From Chloroflexota bacterium (GTDB lineage Bacteria > Chloroflexota > Anaerolineae > Anaerolineales > UBA11858): a DNA stretch of 32,893 bases. This document shows, one piece after another, positions 6,600 to 15,687 of this stretch (within the stretch, counting starts at the first letter, position 1; each line of letters starts with the position of its first letter). The notes below the pieces were generated by a model that searched no databases, was not told the origin of the DNA, and saw only the letters and a list, made by a program, of their open reading frames with translations. Position numbers and translations under genes: made by a program. The DNA is taken from the NCBI GenBank assembly GCA_003648195.1, contig QMOK01000005.1:1-32893 (forward strand), written 5' to 3'.

Positions 6600-7550
6600 T
6601 TATAGAAAGTCTGATAAAACAGAATTTTTCAAAAGCAAACCCGCAGGCCCAAGAAGAATAATCATCAAGGAAGGAAAAATCAACAGAGCCATCGGGAATA
6701 GCATCTGCACAGGAGCTTTGTGCGCCTTTTCTTCTGCTATCTGCCGCCGTTTCACTCGCATCTGATCAGACTGTATCTTTAATACTTTTCCCATACTAAC
6801 GCCCAGTTTATCGCTTTGAATAATGGCGGCTACAAAACTTGTCACCTCTGAAATACCAATTCTATCAGACATATTCCGCAGTGCTTCTCGGCGCAGTTTT
6901 CCAAGTTGTATCTCACGCAAAACAACCGCGAACTCATCAGCTAACTCATCTTCCCATTTTTCAGCTACTTTTGCCATAGCAGCATCAAATCCCAGGCCAG
7001 CTTGAACGCAAATTGTCAAAAGGTCTAAAGCGTCAGGTAATGCTTTGCGTATTTCAGCTTGCCGTCCATTAATTTTGCTCTGCAACAAAAGCTGTGGCAG
7101 GTAAAACCCTATCAAGGAAAATATGATGGTAATCAATAGCTTTCGTCCCCAAGTCCAATTTAGAGAGCTAATAGAAAAAAGAAAGAGCAACAAAACAGCA
7201 ATACCACCACCAGCTATGAACCGCGCAGCCCAGAACATCATTGGATCTAATCCTTTAGGGCTTCCAGCAAGTTTTAACTTACCTTCTGTTTGCTCCATAA
7301 CGCTCTGTGGAGCAAAACGAGCGGTCAATTCGCCTATGTTTCGGATCAAGGGTATAATAACGCGCTCGCTCAATGACTGCGAAAGCTCGATCTCTTCGAG
7401 AGTAACTTCTTCACCACGAGAAGCATATTCAAGCATACGAGCCTCAAGTGGATCTTCCTCTTTATCTTTGTCGCGGATACCCACGTAAATTAGAGCAGCA
7501 GCTCCTCCAATCACGACCGCGCTAATAAGAACCCAAATAAGAGTGCTCAT
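6600..7550 (-). CDS. tadC: Tad pilus inner-membrane platform protein TadC
   Basis: This 316-residue type II secretion F-domain protein has an N-terminal membrane helix (about 4-25), a helix pair near 107-150 and C-terminal helices near 285-312. Between them lies the cytoplasmic F domain, with RKALPDALDLLTICVQAGLGFDAAM (about 167-191) and VSMGKVLKIQSDQMRVKRRQIAEEKA (about 251-276), both typical of TadC. With TadB it forms the platform on which the TadA ATPase drives pilin assembly. It is the last gene of the cluster, 21 bases after tadB, with a GGAGA ribosome-binding site. No clear intrinsic terminator follows, but the palindrome at 6395-6521 lies about 80 bases downstream. Confidence 0.9.
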   Translation of the reverse strand: MSTLIWVLISAVVIGGAAALIYVGIRDKDKEEDPLEARMLEYASRGEEVTLEEIELSQSLSERVIIPLIRNIGELTARFAPQSVMEQTEGKLKLAGSPKGLDPMMFWAARFIAGGGIAVLLLFLFSISSLNWTWGRKLLITIIFSLIGFYLPQLLLQSKINGRQAEIRKALPDALDLLTICVQAGLGFDAAMAKVAEKWEDELADEFAVVLREIQLGKLRREALRNMSDRIGISEVTSFVAAIIQSDKLGVSMGKVLKIQSDQMRVKRRQIAEEKAHKAPVQMLFPMALLIFPSLMIILLGPAGLLLKNSVLSDFL

Positions 7551-7571
7551 GTTAAAATCTCCATTGCAAAA

Positions 7572-8537
7572 TTATACTTCAATATCAGCTATCCGCGTCA
7601 TGATGAAATAGCCAATGCCGACCAGAACACCCGCAATACCCAACATGATAAGCCCGCATATTAAGTTTCTAGGTTCAAAAAATTGCATCATATATTCTTG
7701 ATTTATAAACCACAAAATGGCCGCCAAAATGAACGGTAGTGCAGACAAAAATCGTCCCGAATACATTACTTGGGAGACAAGCACTTTAATCTCGCCTTTG
7801 ATTCGGATTCTTTCTCGGATTGTGTATGATATAGTGTCTAAGATTTCCGCCAAATTACCACCGACTTCTCGTTGGACGTTAATAGCGGTATTAATCAAAT
7901 CCAGATCATCACTAGGTATCCGCCGATGCAAGTTCTCAAGTGCCGCTTCCATTGGCAAGCCAAGTTGCATCTCCTGCACAACACGATGAAACTCTTCGGA
8001 AATAGGGGGAGGCAATTCCTGGCTAACCGCTTCCAAAGCTTGAATAGTAGAATAACCAGCCCGCAGACCATTCACAACCAGATTCAACATGTCGGGCAAT
8101 TGGTCACTAAAGGCTTTCAAACGCGCCCCTCGTTGTCGCTTAACGTAAATGCTGGGAATCATTAAACCGATAATAACTCCAATCCCGGCCGAGACTGGCG
8201 ATTTCTGACCAAAAAACCAAGCCACAAAGCCCGCGCCAAAAGCGAGTATCACCATCAAGGCCAGGTATTCCGCTGGACGCAATTTCAAATTCGCTTGAGC
8301 CAATTTAGTGGCAACTTTGTCTCCCCACTTAGACCCCTGCAGGCGTCTATCTAGCCATTCGGTCATCTTAGAGGGTTGTTCATCAGTTTCTTCTTCTTGA
8401 GATACAAATTCTTCTTCCGCGTAGTGTTCAATCCTTTCATCCAGTAAAGATTGCTTCCCGCGAATCTCAACAACAAGCCCCACTATCAATAAAATAGCCA
8501 CTAATCCGCCCCCCAAGAATAAAATGGTTGTGGTCAT
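7572..8537 (-). CDS. tadB: Tad pilus inner-membrane platform protein TadB
   Basis: This 321-residue protein has the TadB layout: an N-terminal membrane helix (about 5-24), a charged acidic stretch, two helices near 88-130, the F domain with KAFSDQLPDMLNLVVNGLRAGYS (about 141-163) and LINTAINVQREVGGNLAEILDTI (about 213-235), and C-terminal helices near 262-315. It pairs with TadC as the polytopic core of the pilus machine. It sits 30 bases after tadA and 21 before tadC. Type II secretion F-domain proteins of other systems look similar; the order tadA-tadB-tadC decides the name. Confidence 0.9.
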   Translation of the reverse strand: MTTTILFLGGGLVAILLIVGLVVEIRGKQSLLDERIEHYAEEEFVSQEEETDEQPSKMTEWLDRRLQGSKWGDKVATKLAQANLKLRPAEYLALMVILAFGAGFVAWFFGQKSPVSAGIGVIIGLMIPSIYVKRQRGARLKAFSDQLPDMLNLVVNGLRAGYSTIQALEAVSQELPPPISEEFHRVVQEMQLGLPMEAALENLHRRIPSDDLDLINTAINVQREVGGNLAEILDTISYTIRERIRIKGEIKVLVSQVMYSGRFLSALPFILAAILWFINQEYMMQFFEPRNLICGLIMLGIAGVLVGIGYFIMTRIADIEV

Positions 8538-8567
8538 AAGATATACCTTTAATTGCCGTAATCACGC

Positions 8568-9959
8568 TTATCTTTGTCGTCTTCTACTAAAGAGAGAAGG
8601 CGGTAAATGAATTCCGGCTGCTTCAATTCTATCAAGGATATTCGGACGCAAGCCGGTTGAGCGCACACCACCTAAAATTTTACCTTCTTCAATACCAGTT
8701 TGTTCAAACACGAACAAATCAGTCATTGTGATTATATCCCCTTCCATGCCGACAACCTCAGTAATGCTAACCACTTTCCGAGACCCATCACGGAAACGTT
8801 CTAGGTGGACTATGATATCAACTGCTGAGGAAATCTGTTCTCTAATAGCGCGAATTGGTAATTCCATTCCGGCCATCAAAGCCATGGTCTCGATTCTTGA
8901 TATGGTGTCACGCGGGCCATTAGAGTGGGCTGTTGTCAGAGAGCCATCGTGACCAGTGTTCATGGCCTGGAGCATATCTATTGCTTCTGCACCACGAATC
9001 TCGCCAACGATAATTCGGTCTGGGCGCATACGCAAAGTGTTCACAACCAAGTCGCGAATAGTCACTTCCCCTCTTCCTTCAATATTAGCGGGGCGAGACT
9101 CTAGAGTAACTACGTGGTCCTGACGCAATTGGAGTTCAGCTGCATTCTCAACTGTAATAATCCGTTCATCAGAAGGAATAAATTGTGAGAGGACATTCAG
9201 GAATGTGGTCTTACCAGAACCAGTTCCACCGGAAACTACCATATTTACACGGGCCTCAACGGCAGCTTTAAGGAATTGCAAAGGTTCGGGAGTAATTGTT
9301 CCAAATCCGAGCAATTGTTCGGCAGTGATAGGATCTTCTGAAAATTTACGGATTGTGATCACAGGCCCTACAAGAGAGATGGGGGGAATAACAGCATTAA
9401 CACGGGAGCCGTCTGGTAACCGAGCGTCTACATAAGGGCTAGATTCATCGATACGTCTTCCCAAAGGAGATACAATTCGGTCAATGATTCGCATTACGTG
9501 CTCATCGCTCTCAAATGATACTTGCGCGCGCTTAATTTTTCCTTTCTGCTCAATGTAAATGTTTTTGGCGCCGTTTACCATCACTTCGGTGATAGTGTTG
9601 TTTCCCAACAGGGGTTGCAGAGGGCCAAATCCAAGTATTTCTGCTGCAATTTGCTCAAAGAGGCGATGTTTTTCTTGACGAGAAAGCACGATGCTTTCTT
9701 CTGATAAGATTTGTTCAAATAACTCTCTAATTGTATTTCGAACCGTTTCTACTTCGGTGATGTCAAGAGAAGGGTCAAGCTCGGCTAAGAGTCTATTCTG
9801 AACTCGGCTCTTCAAGTCAGAATAAGTGTCTCGTTGCGCATCTCCTCGGGGAGGAGCAACTCGTCTGGCTTGGAGAGAACCAAGCCGAGACCCATCCGGT
9901 TGTCGACCGCCATCGTCATTTGAATCTTTACCTTGTTCTATTCTCCTAAGAAGAGACAT
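8568..9959 (-). CDS. tadA: Tad pilus assembly ATPase TadA/CpaF
   Basis: This 463-residue secretion ATPase (VirB11/CpaF family) powers pilin export and assembly from the cytoplasmic face. Visible parts are an N-terminal helical domain (about 45-240) with the CpaF signature GFGPLQPLL and EVMVNG, Walker [10 protein letters not shown] (244-252), an Asp box near DERIITVEN, Walker [10 protein letters not shown] (315-323) and the His box TTAHSN (342-347). Residues 1-50 are charged and low in complexity. The C-terminal segment after 400 is slightly longer than in many CpaF proteins. It lies 45 bases after cpaE in the same operon. Confidence 0.95.
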   Translation of the reverse strand: MSLLRRIEQGKDSNDDGGRQPDGSRLGSLQARRVAPPRGDAQRDTYSDLKSRVQNRLLAELDPSLDITEVETVRNTIRELFEQILSEESIVLSRQEKHRLFEQIAAEILGFGPLQPLLGNNTITEVMVNGAKNIYIEQKGKIKRAQVSFESDEHVMRIIDRIVSPLGRRIDESSPYVDARLPDGSRVNAVIPPISLVGPVITIRKFSEDPITAEQLLGFGTITPEPLQFLKAAVEARVNMVVSGGTGSGKTTFLNVLSQFIPSDERIITVENAAELQLRQDHVVTLESRPANIEGRGEVTIRDLVVNTLRMRPDRIIVGEIRGAEAIDMLQAMNTGHDGSLTTAHSNGPRDTISRIETMALMAGMELPIRAIREQISSAVDIIVHLERFRDGSRKVVSITEVVGMEGDIITMTDLFVFEQTGIEEGKILGGVRSTGLRPNILDRIEAAGIHLPPSLFSRRRQR

Positions 9960-10004
9960 TTTCTCACTTTCCTAAAATCCACTAATAAAGATTGGAATTT
10001 GCAT

Positions 10005-11237
10005 TCATCCTTCAAGTTGTCCAATATCATCAAATTCTGCCAAACTTTCTCGTATAACTTCGGTTAGCTTCAACATTCCTTCGCCAACAGTACGTGCTTT
10101 TTTTACGTCCATCATAAATGGAACCCCTCGGTTCACCGAAGGTATTACAACGCGCGGATCTTCTGGAATCACGACAGTAATTGCTTGATTTAAATTTTCG
10201 CCCACTCTTTCAGCGGTGATCGCTATTCTCTTATCGTAACGGCTCATAACTAGCACAATCCGCTTTTTGTTGATTCCAAGAGCTTCCAATAAGCCAAGCA
10301 TAATTCGTGAATTATTGATAGCGGGAATCCCTTGTGTGGTCAAAAGAACAAACACATCACTATTTTCAATTGTTTCTAGGGTAATGTCTGAAAGTCCAGA
10401 AGCAGTATCAACAATGACGTAAGTATAGAGTCTTTTGAGGTAATTTAATACTTTCGCAAATTGCTTCCCATCAACCGTCTCTGCATCTTCTGGATGAGAG
10501 GGTGCGGCTAAAATATCAACCCCAGAAGCGTTATGGTGAATCATCACCTCTCCAAAGATATCTGGGTCTAACTCATCTGCTCTGGGAGTCAAATCTACAA
10601 CACTGTTTCGACTTCGTTCATTGAAAAATACAGCCACATCGCCAAATTGCAGACTGGCATCTACAAGTGCGACCGGGGTTTCTGCATTTTGCAAAGCTAC
10701 CGCTAAGTTAGCCGCTACAGTAGTAGTTCCAACGCCACCTTTGGGGCTAAAAATAGTGATAATATTTCCATTAGAACCCGATTGCATTGCAATGCTTGAC
10801 GCATCTAGCCGCCCAGTTTGTACAGCAACTTGCCGTGATATTTTTTCTTTCTCGAGCTGGGCTCGTTGCCCAGCTCGTCTAATAGCTGAAACTAGCTCAT
10901 CGCCCTTGGGAGGTTTGGTGAGAAAGTCGCGTGCGCCTGCCAACATGGCTCTACGCATGTAATTAGCATCACCTTGAACTGAGAGAATAACAATCTGGGT
11001 ACAAGGGAACTTCTCTTGGATTATCTCAGTGGCTCTAATGCCGTCTATATCTGGCATGTTTATATCCATTAGCACCACATCTGGCTGAAGCGTTCCTACC
11101 ATCTTTATTCCTTCTCGCCCAGCCCGAGCGGTGCCTAGGACTTCAATATCGCTTTCAAATTGCAATAGCTTACTTAGCCCTTGGCGGGTCTCTGCAACGT
11201 CGTCAACTATGATTATCGTAAATTTTTCTTTTGGCAT
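10005..11237 (-). CDS. cpaE: CpaE/TadZ-like protein with N-terminal receiver domain
   Basis: This 410-residue fusion joins a response-regulator receiver domain (about 6-125) to a MinD/ParA-like ATPase (about 157-400). The receiver keeps all key residues: Asp12/Asp13, phosphoacceptor Asp58 in VLMDINMPD, Ser86 and Lys108 in the TKPP turn. The ATPase has the deviant Walker A SPKGGVGTTT (164-173) with its signature Lys. In Caulobacter-type systems CpaE places the pilus machinery at the cell pole, and many CpaE proteins have a degenerate receiver; here it looks phosphorylatable. Gaps are 3 bases to cpaB and 45 to tadA. The obvious kinase candidate is the DegS-like protein at 13131-14192. Confidence 0.9.
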   Translation of the reverse strand: MPKEKFTIIIVDDVAETRQGLSKLLQFESDIEVLGTARAGREGIKMVGTLQPDVVLMDINMPDIDGIRATEIIQEKFPCTQIVILSVQGDANYMRRAMLAGARDFLTKPPKGDELVSAIRRAGQRAQLEKEKISRQVAVQTGRLDASSIAMQSGSNGNIITIFSPKGGVGTTTVAANLAVALQNAETPVALVDASLQFGDVAVFFNERSRNSVVDLTPRADELDPDIFGEVMIHHNASGVDILAAPSHPEDAETVDGKQFAKVLNYLKRLYTYVIVDTASGLSDITLETIENSDVFVLLTTQGIPAINNSRIMLGLLEALGINKKRIVLVMSRYDKRIAITAERVGENLNQAITVVIPEDPRVVIPSVNRGVPFMMDVKKARTVGEGMLKLTEVIRESLAEFDDIGQLEG

Positions 11238-11240
11238 GTT

Positions 11241-12410
11241 TTATTGTTGTGGAGTTGGAGTAGGTTGTTTCTCTGTAGGCAGCTCTACTTCGTCTAATCG
11301 CGGAGCAAAACCATAAGGCAATTTAGCGGGCACGGGGATAGAATAACTATCCAAGAAGTATTGCATTGTAACTGTTTGGGTGTCAAGCACTGTATCATCA
11401 CCTGCCGAACGAAGGGCCAGTGTTAAATCCACACCACTATTTAATAAGTAGGTGAGGTTGATGGCTTCTTGAGAAGTAACGATCAAAGTAATAAGATCAG
11501 GAGCTTCTGGTTTTTCTGGTTCTATTGCACCTGTTTCATTACTTCCTACTAGTTGGGCTTCTGCAGGAATTGTTGTTGGTGTTGCTTCAACGCCAGGCAC
11601 TTCTTCAACTTCAGCCCATGGGAATTCGCCCACATGTAAAACTTGCGCGCGGGGGATAATGATTTGCACAGCTAAACGAGACCGTTGTGCCTCTGAGGGA
11701 GTGGTGTAGAATGCTTCATCTGCGTTGGCATCATCAACCCGTCCCCCTGTAACACTCTTTTGTTCTAGCAAAAGCTCTTTCCATAAATCAAGAAACGCCA
11801 CAGCTAGAGCAGCATCCTCGCCTTCACCGCCCATACCTAAAATACTCGTTGGGGCGTAAGTCAACATAGATGCGTTAGGAAGAATAGTATTAGGGAAAAT
11901 GGTCTGAAACTCGCTGTCAATATCGACAAATTCCATAGAGGCCATAACCATCACATCATCTCCGGGCTTTAACGCATACGCTACACTAGAAAGCCGGTTT
12001 ATGGGAATTGTCATAGCAACCATGCCTTTAGGAATCGACAAGGAGGCTAATGAACCTCTGGCCGAAAGTTGTGTCGCGCTATCTGCTAACATGTTCACAG
12101 TCAGTGGAATGCCGCTATCAAGGTCAAATCGAGCTTGATAGCCAACAACTTCAGCTATATCGCTAAACATGCCTTCAATGAATAAGTCTTGAGCTATAGG
12201 AATAGTTCCCAAAACCGTTTCGTCTAAAACTGTGCCGAGAGGTGTTTTCTGGGTAATTACCACAACATTAACAGTAACGGGAGTAGCCACCGGCTGATTA
12301 GCCGAATCCGATTTGCCGCCTGAAAAATATCTTTGATAAGCAACAACCCCTCCCGCTCCCAATAAAATAACGATCAAAATCAAATATAGAGCAACTCGTC
12401 CACGGCGCAT
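11241..12410 (-). CDS. cpaB: CpaB/RcpC-like pilus assembly protein
   Basis: This 389-residue protein has one N-terminal membrane helix (about 7-25) and an extracytoplasmic remainder. Residues about 47-125 look like the SAF/CpaB domain (TPLGTVLDETVLGTIPI and SGIPLTVNML), followed by the RcpC region (KGMVAMTIPINRLSSVAYALKPGDDVMVMASM, about 140-172). Family members line or support the pilus channel. Near residues 275-310 there is a Pro/Glu/Thr-rich linker, and the end is Pro/Thr/Gln-rich, as often in secreted Chloroflexota proteins. AGGAGG sits 5 bases before ATG 12410. It is the first gene of the tight cpaB-cpaE-tadA-tadB-tadC run. Confidence 0.85.
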   Translation of the reverse strand: MRRGRVALYLILIVILLGAGGVVAYQRYFSGGKSDSANQPVATPVTVNVVVITQKTPLGTVLDETVLGTIPIAQDLFIEGMFSDIAEVVGYQARFDLDSGIPLTVNMLADSATQLSARGSLASLSIPKGMVAMTIPINRLSSVAYALKPGDDVMVMASMEFVDIDSEFQTIFPNTILPNASMLTYAPTSILGMGGEGEDAALAVAFLDLWKELLLEQKSVTGGRVDDANADEAFYTTPSEAQRSRLAVQIIIPRAQVLHVGEFPWAEVEEVPGVEATPTTIPAEAQLVGSNETGAIEPEKPEAPDLITLIVTSQEAINLTYLLNSGVDLTLALRSAGDDTVLDTQTVTMQYFLDSYSIPVPAKLPYGFAPRLDEVELPTEKQPTPTPQQ

Positions 12411-12784
12411 AGGAACCTCCTAATAGATTCAATATTCTCTTGATTATTAGCATTTTACCTCAAAACCCCAAGTTTAACATCAATATCGTTGAAATAGTGC
12501 TAAAGCTAAGAACGATTGACCAAGGCCAAAAGAATGCCCTTATCTTTACTAATAAATTAGCCACATGATGTTAAGTTTATATCACTAACTTATTTGATTA
12601 TATCATCGTTTACCTTCTGTGAAAATTATATACGGCCTGAACTATCAGAATTATAATTTTTGCTGGATAGCAAGAGGTACAAAAAAACATTCCTTTGCCA
12701 AAGGCACGCGTCTAGTGAGAGTAACATATCTACGCTTGCGGTGCTAAAAGCAGTAAGTGGTGTCATTGTGCTGGTTACAAATAA
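12411..12784. other. Non-coding gap between cpaB and flp
   Basis: No convincing gene is seen in this stretch. The cpaB ribosome-binding site is at 12416-12421. A weak minus-strand promoter-like pair (TTGGGG, 16 bases, TAATAA) lies near 12440-12470, but I do not trust it. The rest is AT-rich without repeats or RNA folds that I recognise. Confidence 0.5.
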
Positions 12785-12817
12785 GTAGAGCCTCGCCCTT
12801 CTTGGGCGAGGCTCTAC
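12785..12817 (-). terminator. Terminator after flp pilin gene
   Basis: A 14-bp perfect stem (GTAGAGCCTCGCCC at 12785-12798 with its complement at 12804-12817) closes a 5-base loop. On the minus strand it is followed by TTATTTGT. It lies about 50 bases after the flp stop and could terminate or partly attenuate between the highly expressed pilin and cpaB. Confidence 0.75.
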
Positions 12818-12864
12818 TAGTAACATTTAAAAGGCAGCTACTCGCCTAGAACATAAAAGTTCCA

Positions 12865-13011
12865 CTAAATATTATCAATAATATTCTGGAAGATATTGCC
12901 GATAGCAGGCCCAAGAACAGCGAGGATAACGATCACAACAACAGCTACTAATACAAGAATCAACGCATACTCTACTAGACCTTGGCCTTTTTCTTTCGGT
13001 GCAAATAACAT
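12865..13011 (-). CDS. flp: Flp-type pilin subunit
   Basis: This 48-residue protein carries the Flp prepilin signature GQGLVEYALIL at residues 9-19: Gly before the processing site, then Glu14 and Tyr15 as the EY pair, followed by a hydrophobic helix rich in Val, Ile and Leu to about residue 37. The short positively charged leader (MLFAPKEKG) fits cleavage by a TadV/CpaA-type prepilin peptidase, which is not in the window. It should be the major subunit of the tad pilus. AAAGGAGGT lies 7 bases before ATG 13011, a near-perfect ribosome-binding site, and a strong promoter lies upstream at 13076-13104. A hairpin terminator follows. High expression is expected. Confidence 0.93.
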   Translation of the reverse strand: MLFAPKEKGQGLVEYALILVLVAVVVIVILAVLGPAIGNIFQNIIDNI

Positions 13012-13075
13012 GGTTTTTACCTCCTTTGTCTAAGATTTCCGTTTGGGCGTATGCAATCCCAAGTGGATTGCCATA

Positions 13076-13104
13076 ATTATACACAAGCCCTATAAAAAAA
13101 GCAA
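13076..13104 (-). promoter_or_regulatory. Strong promoter of flp
   Basis: On the minus strand TTGCTT (13099-13104), 17 bases, TATAAT (13076-13081, perfect -10). The leader to the flp ATG is about 58 bases and ends in a strong ribosome-binding site. Confidence 0.7.
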
Positions 13105-13130
13105 CACTCCAAAAAGCCAATCCTTAACAA

Positions 13131-14192
13131 TTATGCAAAGACGTCTCCCCCTACTTCGCCGGCTGGTAATTGGAATGCTATCCGTGTCCCTTGGCCAGCT
13201 ACGCTATCAATTGTCATGTGCCCGCCAAGTATATCAACCCGATCATTGATGACTTTAAGCCCCATGCTGTTTTCCATTGCCTGTTCAACGTCAAATCCTT
13301 CTCCATTATCTTCTACACTTACTTTTACATCGGTCTCAGTAATATCAACTTGGACTTGAATTTGATTTCCGTGGCTATGTCGGCTCGCGTTACTTAATAG
13401 TTCCTGGATAGCTCGGAATATCATTACTTCTACGTATCTCTCTAATCTGCGTTCCGTTCCCAGTGGGGCGAATTCAATATTGCAGTCAACTTGACGTTGG
13501 TAGGCTTCTACGTAATGCCGCAAAGTGGGAATGATGCCCAAGTCATCCAACATCATTGGGCGCAATTCAAAAATGAAGTCGCGTACTTTTTGGAAGGTAA
13601 TGCCTGCCGCTTCTTTCAGCGCATCCAGTTCGGCCCGCGCTTGGTCTATATCTCTCTCGAAATAGCGTTGAGCGATTTCAGCTTGCAAAATGAAGTTAGA
13701 CAGGGCTTGAGCGGGGCCATCGTGCATCTTACGAGAGAGTCGTTGACGTTCAGATTCTTGGGCTTGAATGACAGACTCAATTAGCTCTATAGCGCCTGCG
13801 TTTTTCCCGCCCCATTCGGCAATGGGAATATCCTCTAATTTTCCCAAAATCATCTCAACTTGTTCAACATAAACTTGTAAATGAACTTGTTCGCTTTGCA
13901 ATTTTTCCATTTGCCCCCGCATGACAAACAAGCGTTGTTGCGCATCTAAAGCAGCATCATAAGTTTCTCGAATATCATCGCGAGGCACATCATTAAAAGA
14001 TGTCCTTATTTTTCGAAGACGTGCCGTAACAGAAACATTGCGCTGAGACAGCTTATCAACCTCTCTTTGACTTTGTTGAAGTTTTCGAGAAATGTTTTCA
14101 AGCTCTCTATTGGCCTGAGATAATTCTGTTTGCATACTTTCTTTTAGAGAAAGCAAAGTTCCCTTGCTATCATTTTCATTTTTTTGCGCCAT
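13131..14192 (-). CDS. DegS-like cytosolic sensor histidine kinase
   Basis: ATG 14192 is chosen because TTAGGAG lies just upstream and the coiled-coil begins there; the reading frame stays open to 14399 without a ribosome-binding site. The 353-residue protein has no membrane segment. Residues about 15-125 are heptad-rich coiled coil, then comes a HisKA_3 dimerisation domain with QESERQRLSRKMHDGPAQ and the phosphorylated His157, then a HATPase domain with N box ELLSNASRH, G1 box VEDNGEGFD, and G2 near the end (GQGTRIAFQLP). The HDGPAQ motif and soluble architecture match Bacillus DegS. No NarL/DegU-type regulator is adjacent; the intact receiver on CpaE is the nearest possible partner. It stops 120 bases before flp, with its own promoter. 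Confidence 0.88.
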   Translation of the reverse strand: MAQKNENDSKGTLLSLKESMQTELSQANRELENISRKLQQSQREVDKLSQRNVSVTARLRKIRTSFNDVPRDDIRETYDAALDAQQRLFVMRGQMEKLQSEQVHLQVYVEQVEMILGKLEDIPIAEWGGKNAGAIELIESVIQAQESERQRLSRKMHDGPAQALSNFILQAEIAQRYFERDIDQARAELDALKEAAGITFQKVRDFIFELRPMMLDDLGIIPTLRHYVEAYQRQVDCNIEFAPLGTERRLERYVEVMIFRAIQELLSNASRHSHGNQIQVQVDITETDVKVSVEDNGEGFDVEQAMENSMGLKVINDRVDILGGHMTIDSVAGQGTRIAFQLPAGEVGGDVFA

Positions 14193-14231
14193 GTTTGTTT
14201 CTCCTAAAGTGTAGTTTGTTTTGCAATTGTG

Positions 14232-14260
14232 AGTATAGCACAGTAAACCATTGCAAGCAA
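14232..14260 (-). promoter_or_regulatory. Promoter of the DegS-like kinase
   Basis: On the minus strand TTGCTT (14255-14260), 17 bases, TATACT (14232-14237) with a TG extension before the -10. The -35 and spacing are the same as in the flp promoter. The leader to ATG 14192 is about 33 bases. The rest of the gap up to 14460 shows nothing. Confidence 0.6.
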
Positions 14261-14460
14261 ATAATTGAGGATTCTGGTGTGCGTGTTCTTCAAAGCAGGT
14301 ATCCAGCCCTGTAAGGAAGCACTTCGTTTGGGTAACGGGAAAACCCCAATTTCCTAGCAGTTTCATCTCGTTTGGGGACAGAAATATCGCCAGTGGCATT
14401 TGGCATCCGTTAGATGGGCTGGGAAACGTCTGGTTATTCTAGAAGAGCCGCATTGTGTTA

Positions 14461-15687
14461 TTACTCCAATACCAAACGAGCAGGGCGTACTATCCACCAT
14501 TTTATCCAATATAGGCCAAAGAGCAAAAAGGCAGGAAATGGGATGAACATAATTGGGTCTTGCGCCAGTTGGGAGGTATAGTTTAGAGATAAACTCCACA
14601 AGCCAAGCAACAAGATGAGAATGGCAGTCAGGGCTATCCAATTCCCGTGTTTTTTCCAACGTTTATCCCAGCCCGATAATATTAAAACAAGGGCGGGGAA
14701 AAGGAAGATGAAGTTTCCAGGGTTTGTTGGAATACCTATCCATTGGCTAACGACTAGGGTTAGGGAGGCTGTCCAAAGGAACCATGTGAAATCTTTTTGG
14801 CGAGCGGACCACCATTCCCAGAAAAGGATTAGGCCAAACAAGATGGTGATGCCCCATTTTAGTTGAGTCGCTATTCCGGGCATCCAGCCGCCGAGGACTT
14901 CCCCTAGGGTTCCGGCTGGGTTATAAGCGGCACTACGTATTACTTCCCAAATGTTTTGCGTAATCCAATTGGGGATGAAGAATATGCCTAAAACTATTAA
15001 TGCGGCTAAGCTCCCGAAGAACCAGCCAATTATTTTCCAGCGGCGTTGAGAGACGCTCCAAAAAAGGATAAATAGAATGATAACGAACACTAGTTGAGGG
15101 TTGATGGTTGAATAAGCTAACAGAAAGCCAGCTATTTCATCTCTTCCGTTCCGAATGGCTAGAAACGCCCCTGTAAGAAGCAACCCAATTATAATGACGG
15201 CGTTACCGTTTATTACGGCTCGAGCTGCATGATACCAAAGCAAGGTGAAAATGAAATAAACGGTTAAGAGCCATACTGGGGGCCGCCATTTAACAAGGGA
15301 AAGGCTCAGAAGAGAAATTATTATTAAAGAAATTTCAAGAACGGTCATCCAAACAGCGCGTGCCAAGGTGTAGTCGGCAATGAATGCAAAGGGAGCAAAG
15401 AGCAATTCCGAGTATAAAGGGTAAGTTACGCGATTCTCGTTTTGCCCTTGGGCTGCGGGATGTCCCAAAACGATATTTTGGGCGCGAAGCGCTACTTCTT
15501 CGCTGTATGGGCTAATACCATCAAAAATAAATGCTCGCGCTCCTATCCAATGCGGCAAAAAGTCGTTTCCGCCTGGATTCCGCGCTGAGAAACGGTAATT
15601 ACCCCAGAGTAACCCACCCACAGCAGTCAAGATTAAGATGCTGAGAATAATCCAATTTATCGGAGATGATTTGTATGCAATGGTCAA
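14461..15687 (-). CDS. GT87-like polyprenyl-phosphate-dependent glycosyltransferase
   Basis: The start is TTG at 15687, with AAGAAGG 7 bases upstream; no ATG is available early in the frame. The 408-residue protein has about ten membrane helices. The first extracytoplasmic loop reads NDFLPHWIGARAFIFDGISPYSEE (about 39-62), the acidic-residue loop typical of GT87/DUF2029 transferases, where the Asp is expected to be catalytic. A second loop has ENRVTYPLYSELLFAPF (about 83-99). Such enzymes add mannose or other sugars from a polyprenyl phosphate outside the membrane. It is the first of several membrane glycosyltransferases in the region, but a 176-base gap separates it from the next one, so it may be a separate transcript. 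Substrate unknown. Confidence 0.7.
   Translation of the reverse strand: MTIAYKSSPINWIILSILILTAVGGLLWGNYRFSARNPGGNDFLPHWIGARAFIFDGISPYSEEVALRAQNIVLGHPAAQGQNENRVTYPLYSELLFAPFAFIADYTLARAVWMTVLEISLIIISLLSLSLVKWRPPVWLLTVYFIFTLLWYHAARAVINGNAVIIIGLLLTGAFLAIRNGRDEIAGFLLAYSTINPQLVFVIILFILFWSVSQRRWKIIGWFFGSLAALIVLGIFFIPNWITQNIWEVIRSAAYNPAGTLGEVLGGWMPGIATQLKWGITILFGLILFWEWWSARQKDFTWFLWTASLTLVVSQWIGIPTNPGNFIFLFPALVLILSGWDKRWKKHGNWIALTAILILLLGLWSLSLNYTSQLAQDPIMFIPFPAFLLFGLYWIKWWIVRPARLVLE

Noticed and set aside
12626-12826. Minus-strand open frame of 66 codons in the cpaB-flp gap
   Set aside because: It begins inside the flp terminator hairpin, has no ribosome-binding site and no recognisable features.
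12875-13120. Minus-strand open frame of 81 codons over the flp region
   Set aside because: It runs in a different frame from the Flp pilin, has no family features, and ignores the strong ribosome-binding site at 13019-13027.
14193-14399. 69-codon N-terminal extension of the DegS-like kinase
   Set aside because: No ribosome-binding site at the upstream ATG, a composition unlike the kinase, and both a good promoter and an AGGAG site point to ATG 14192.
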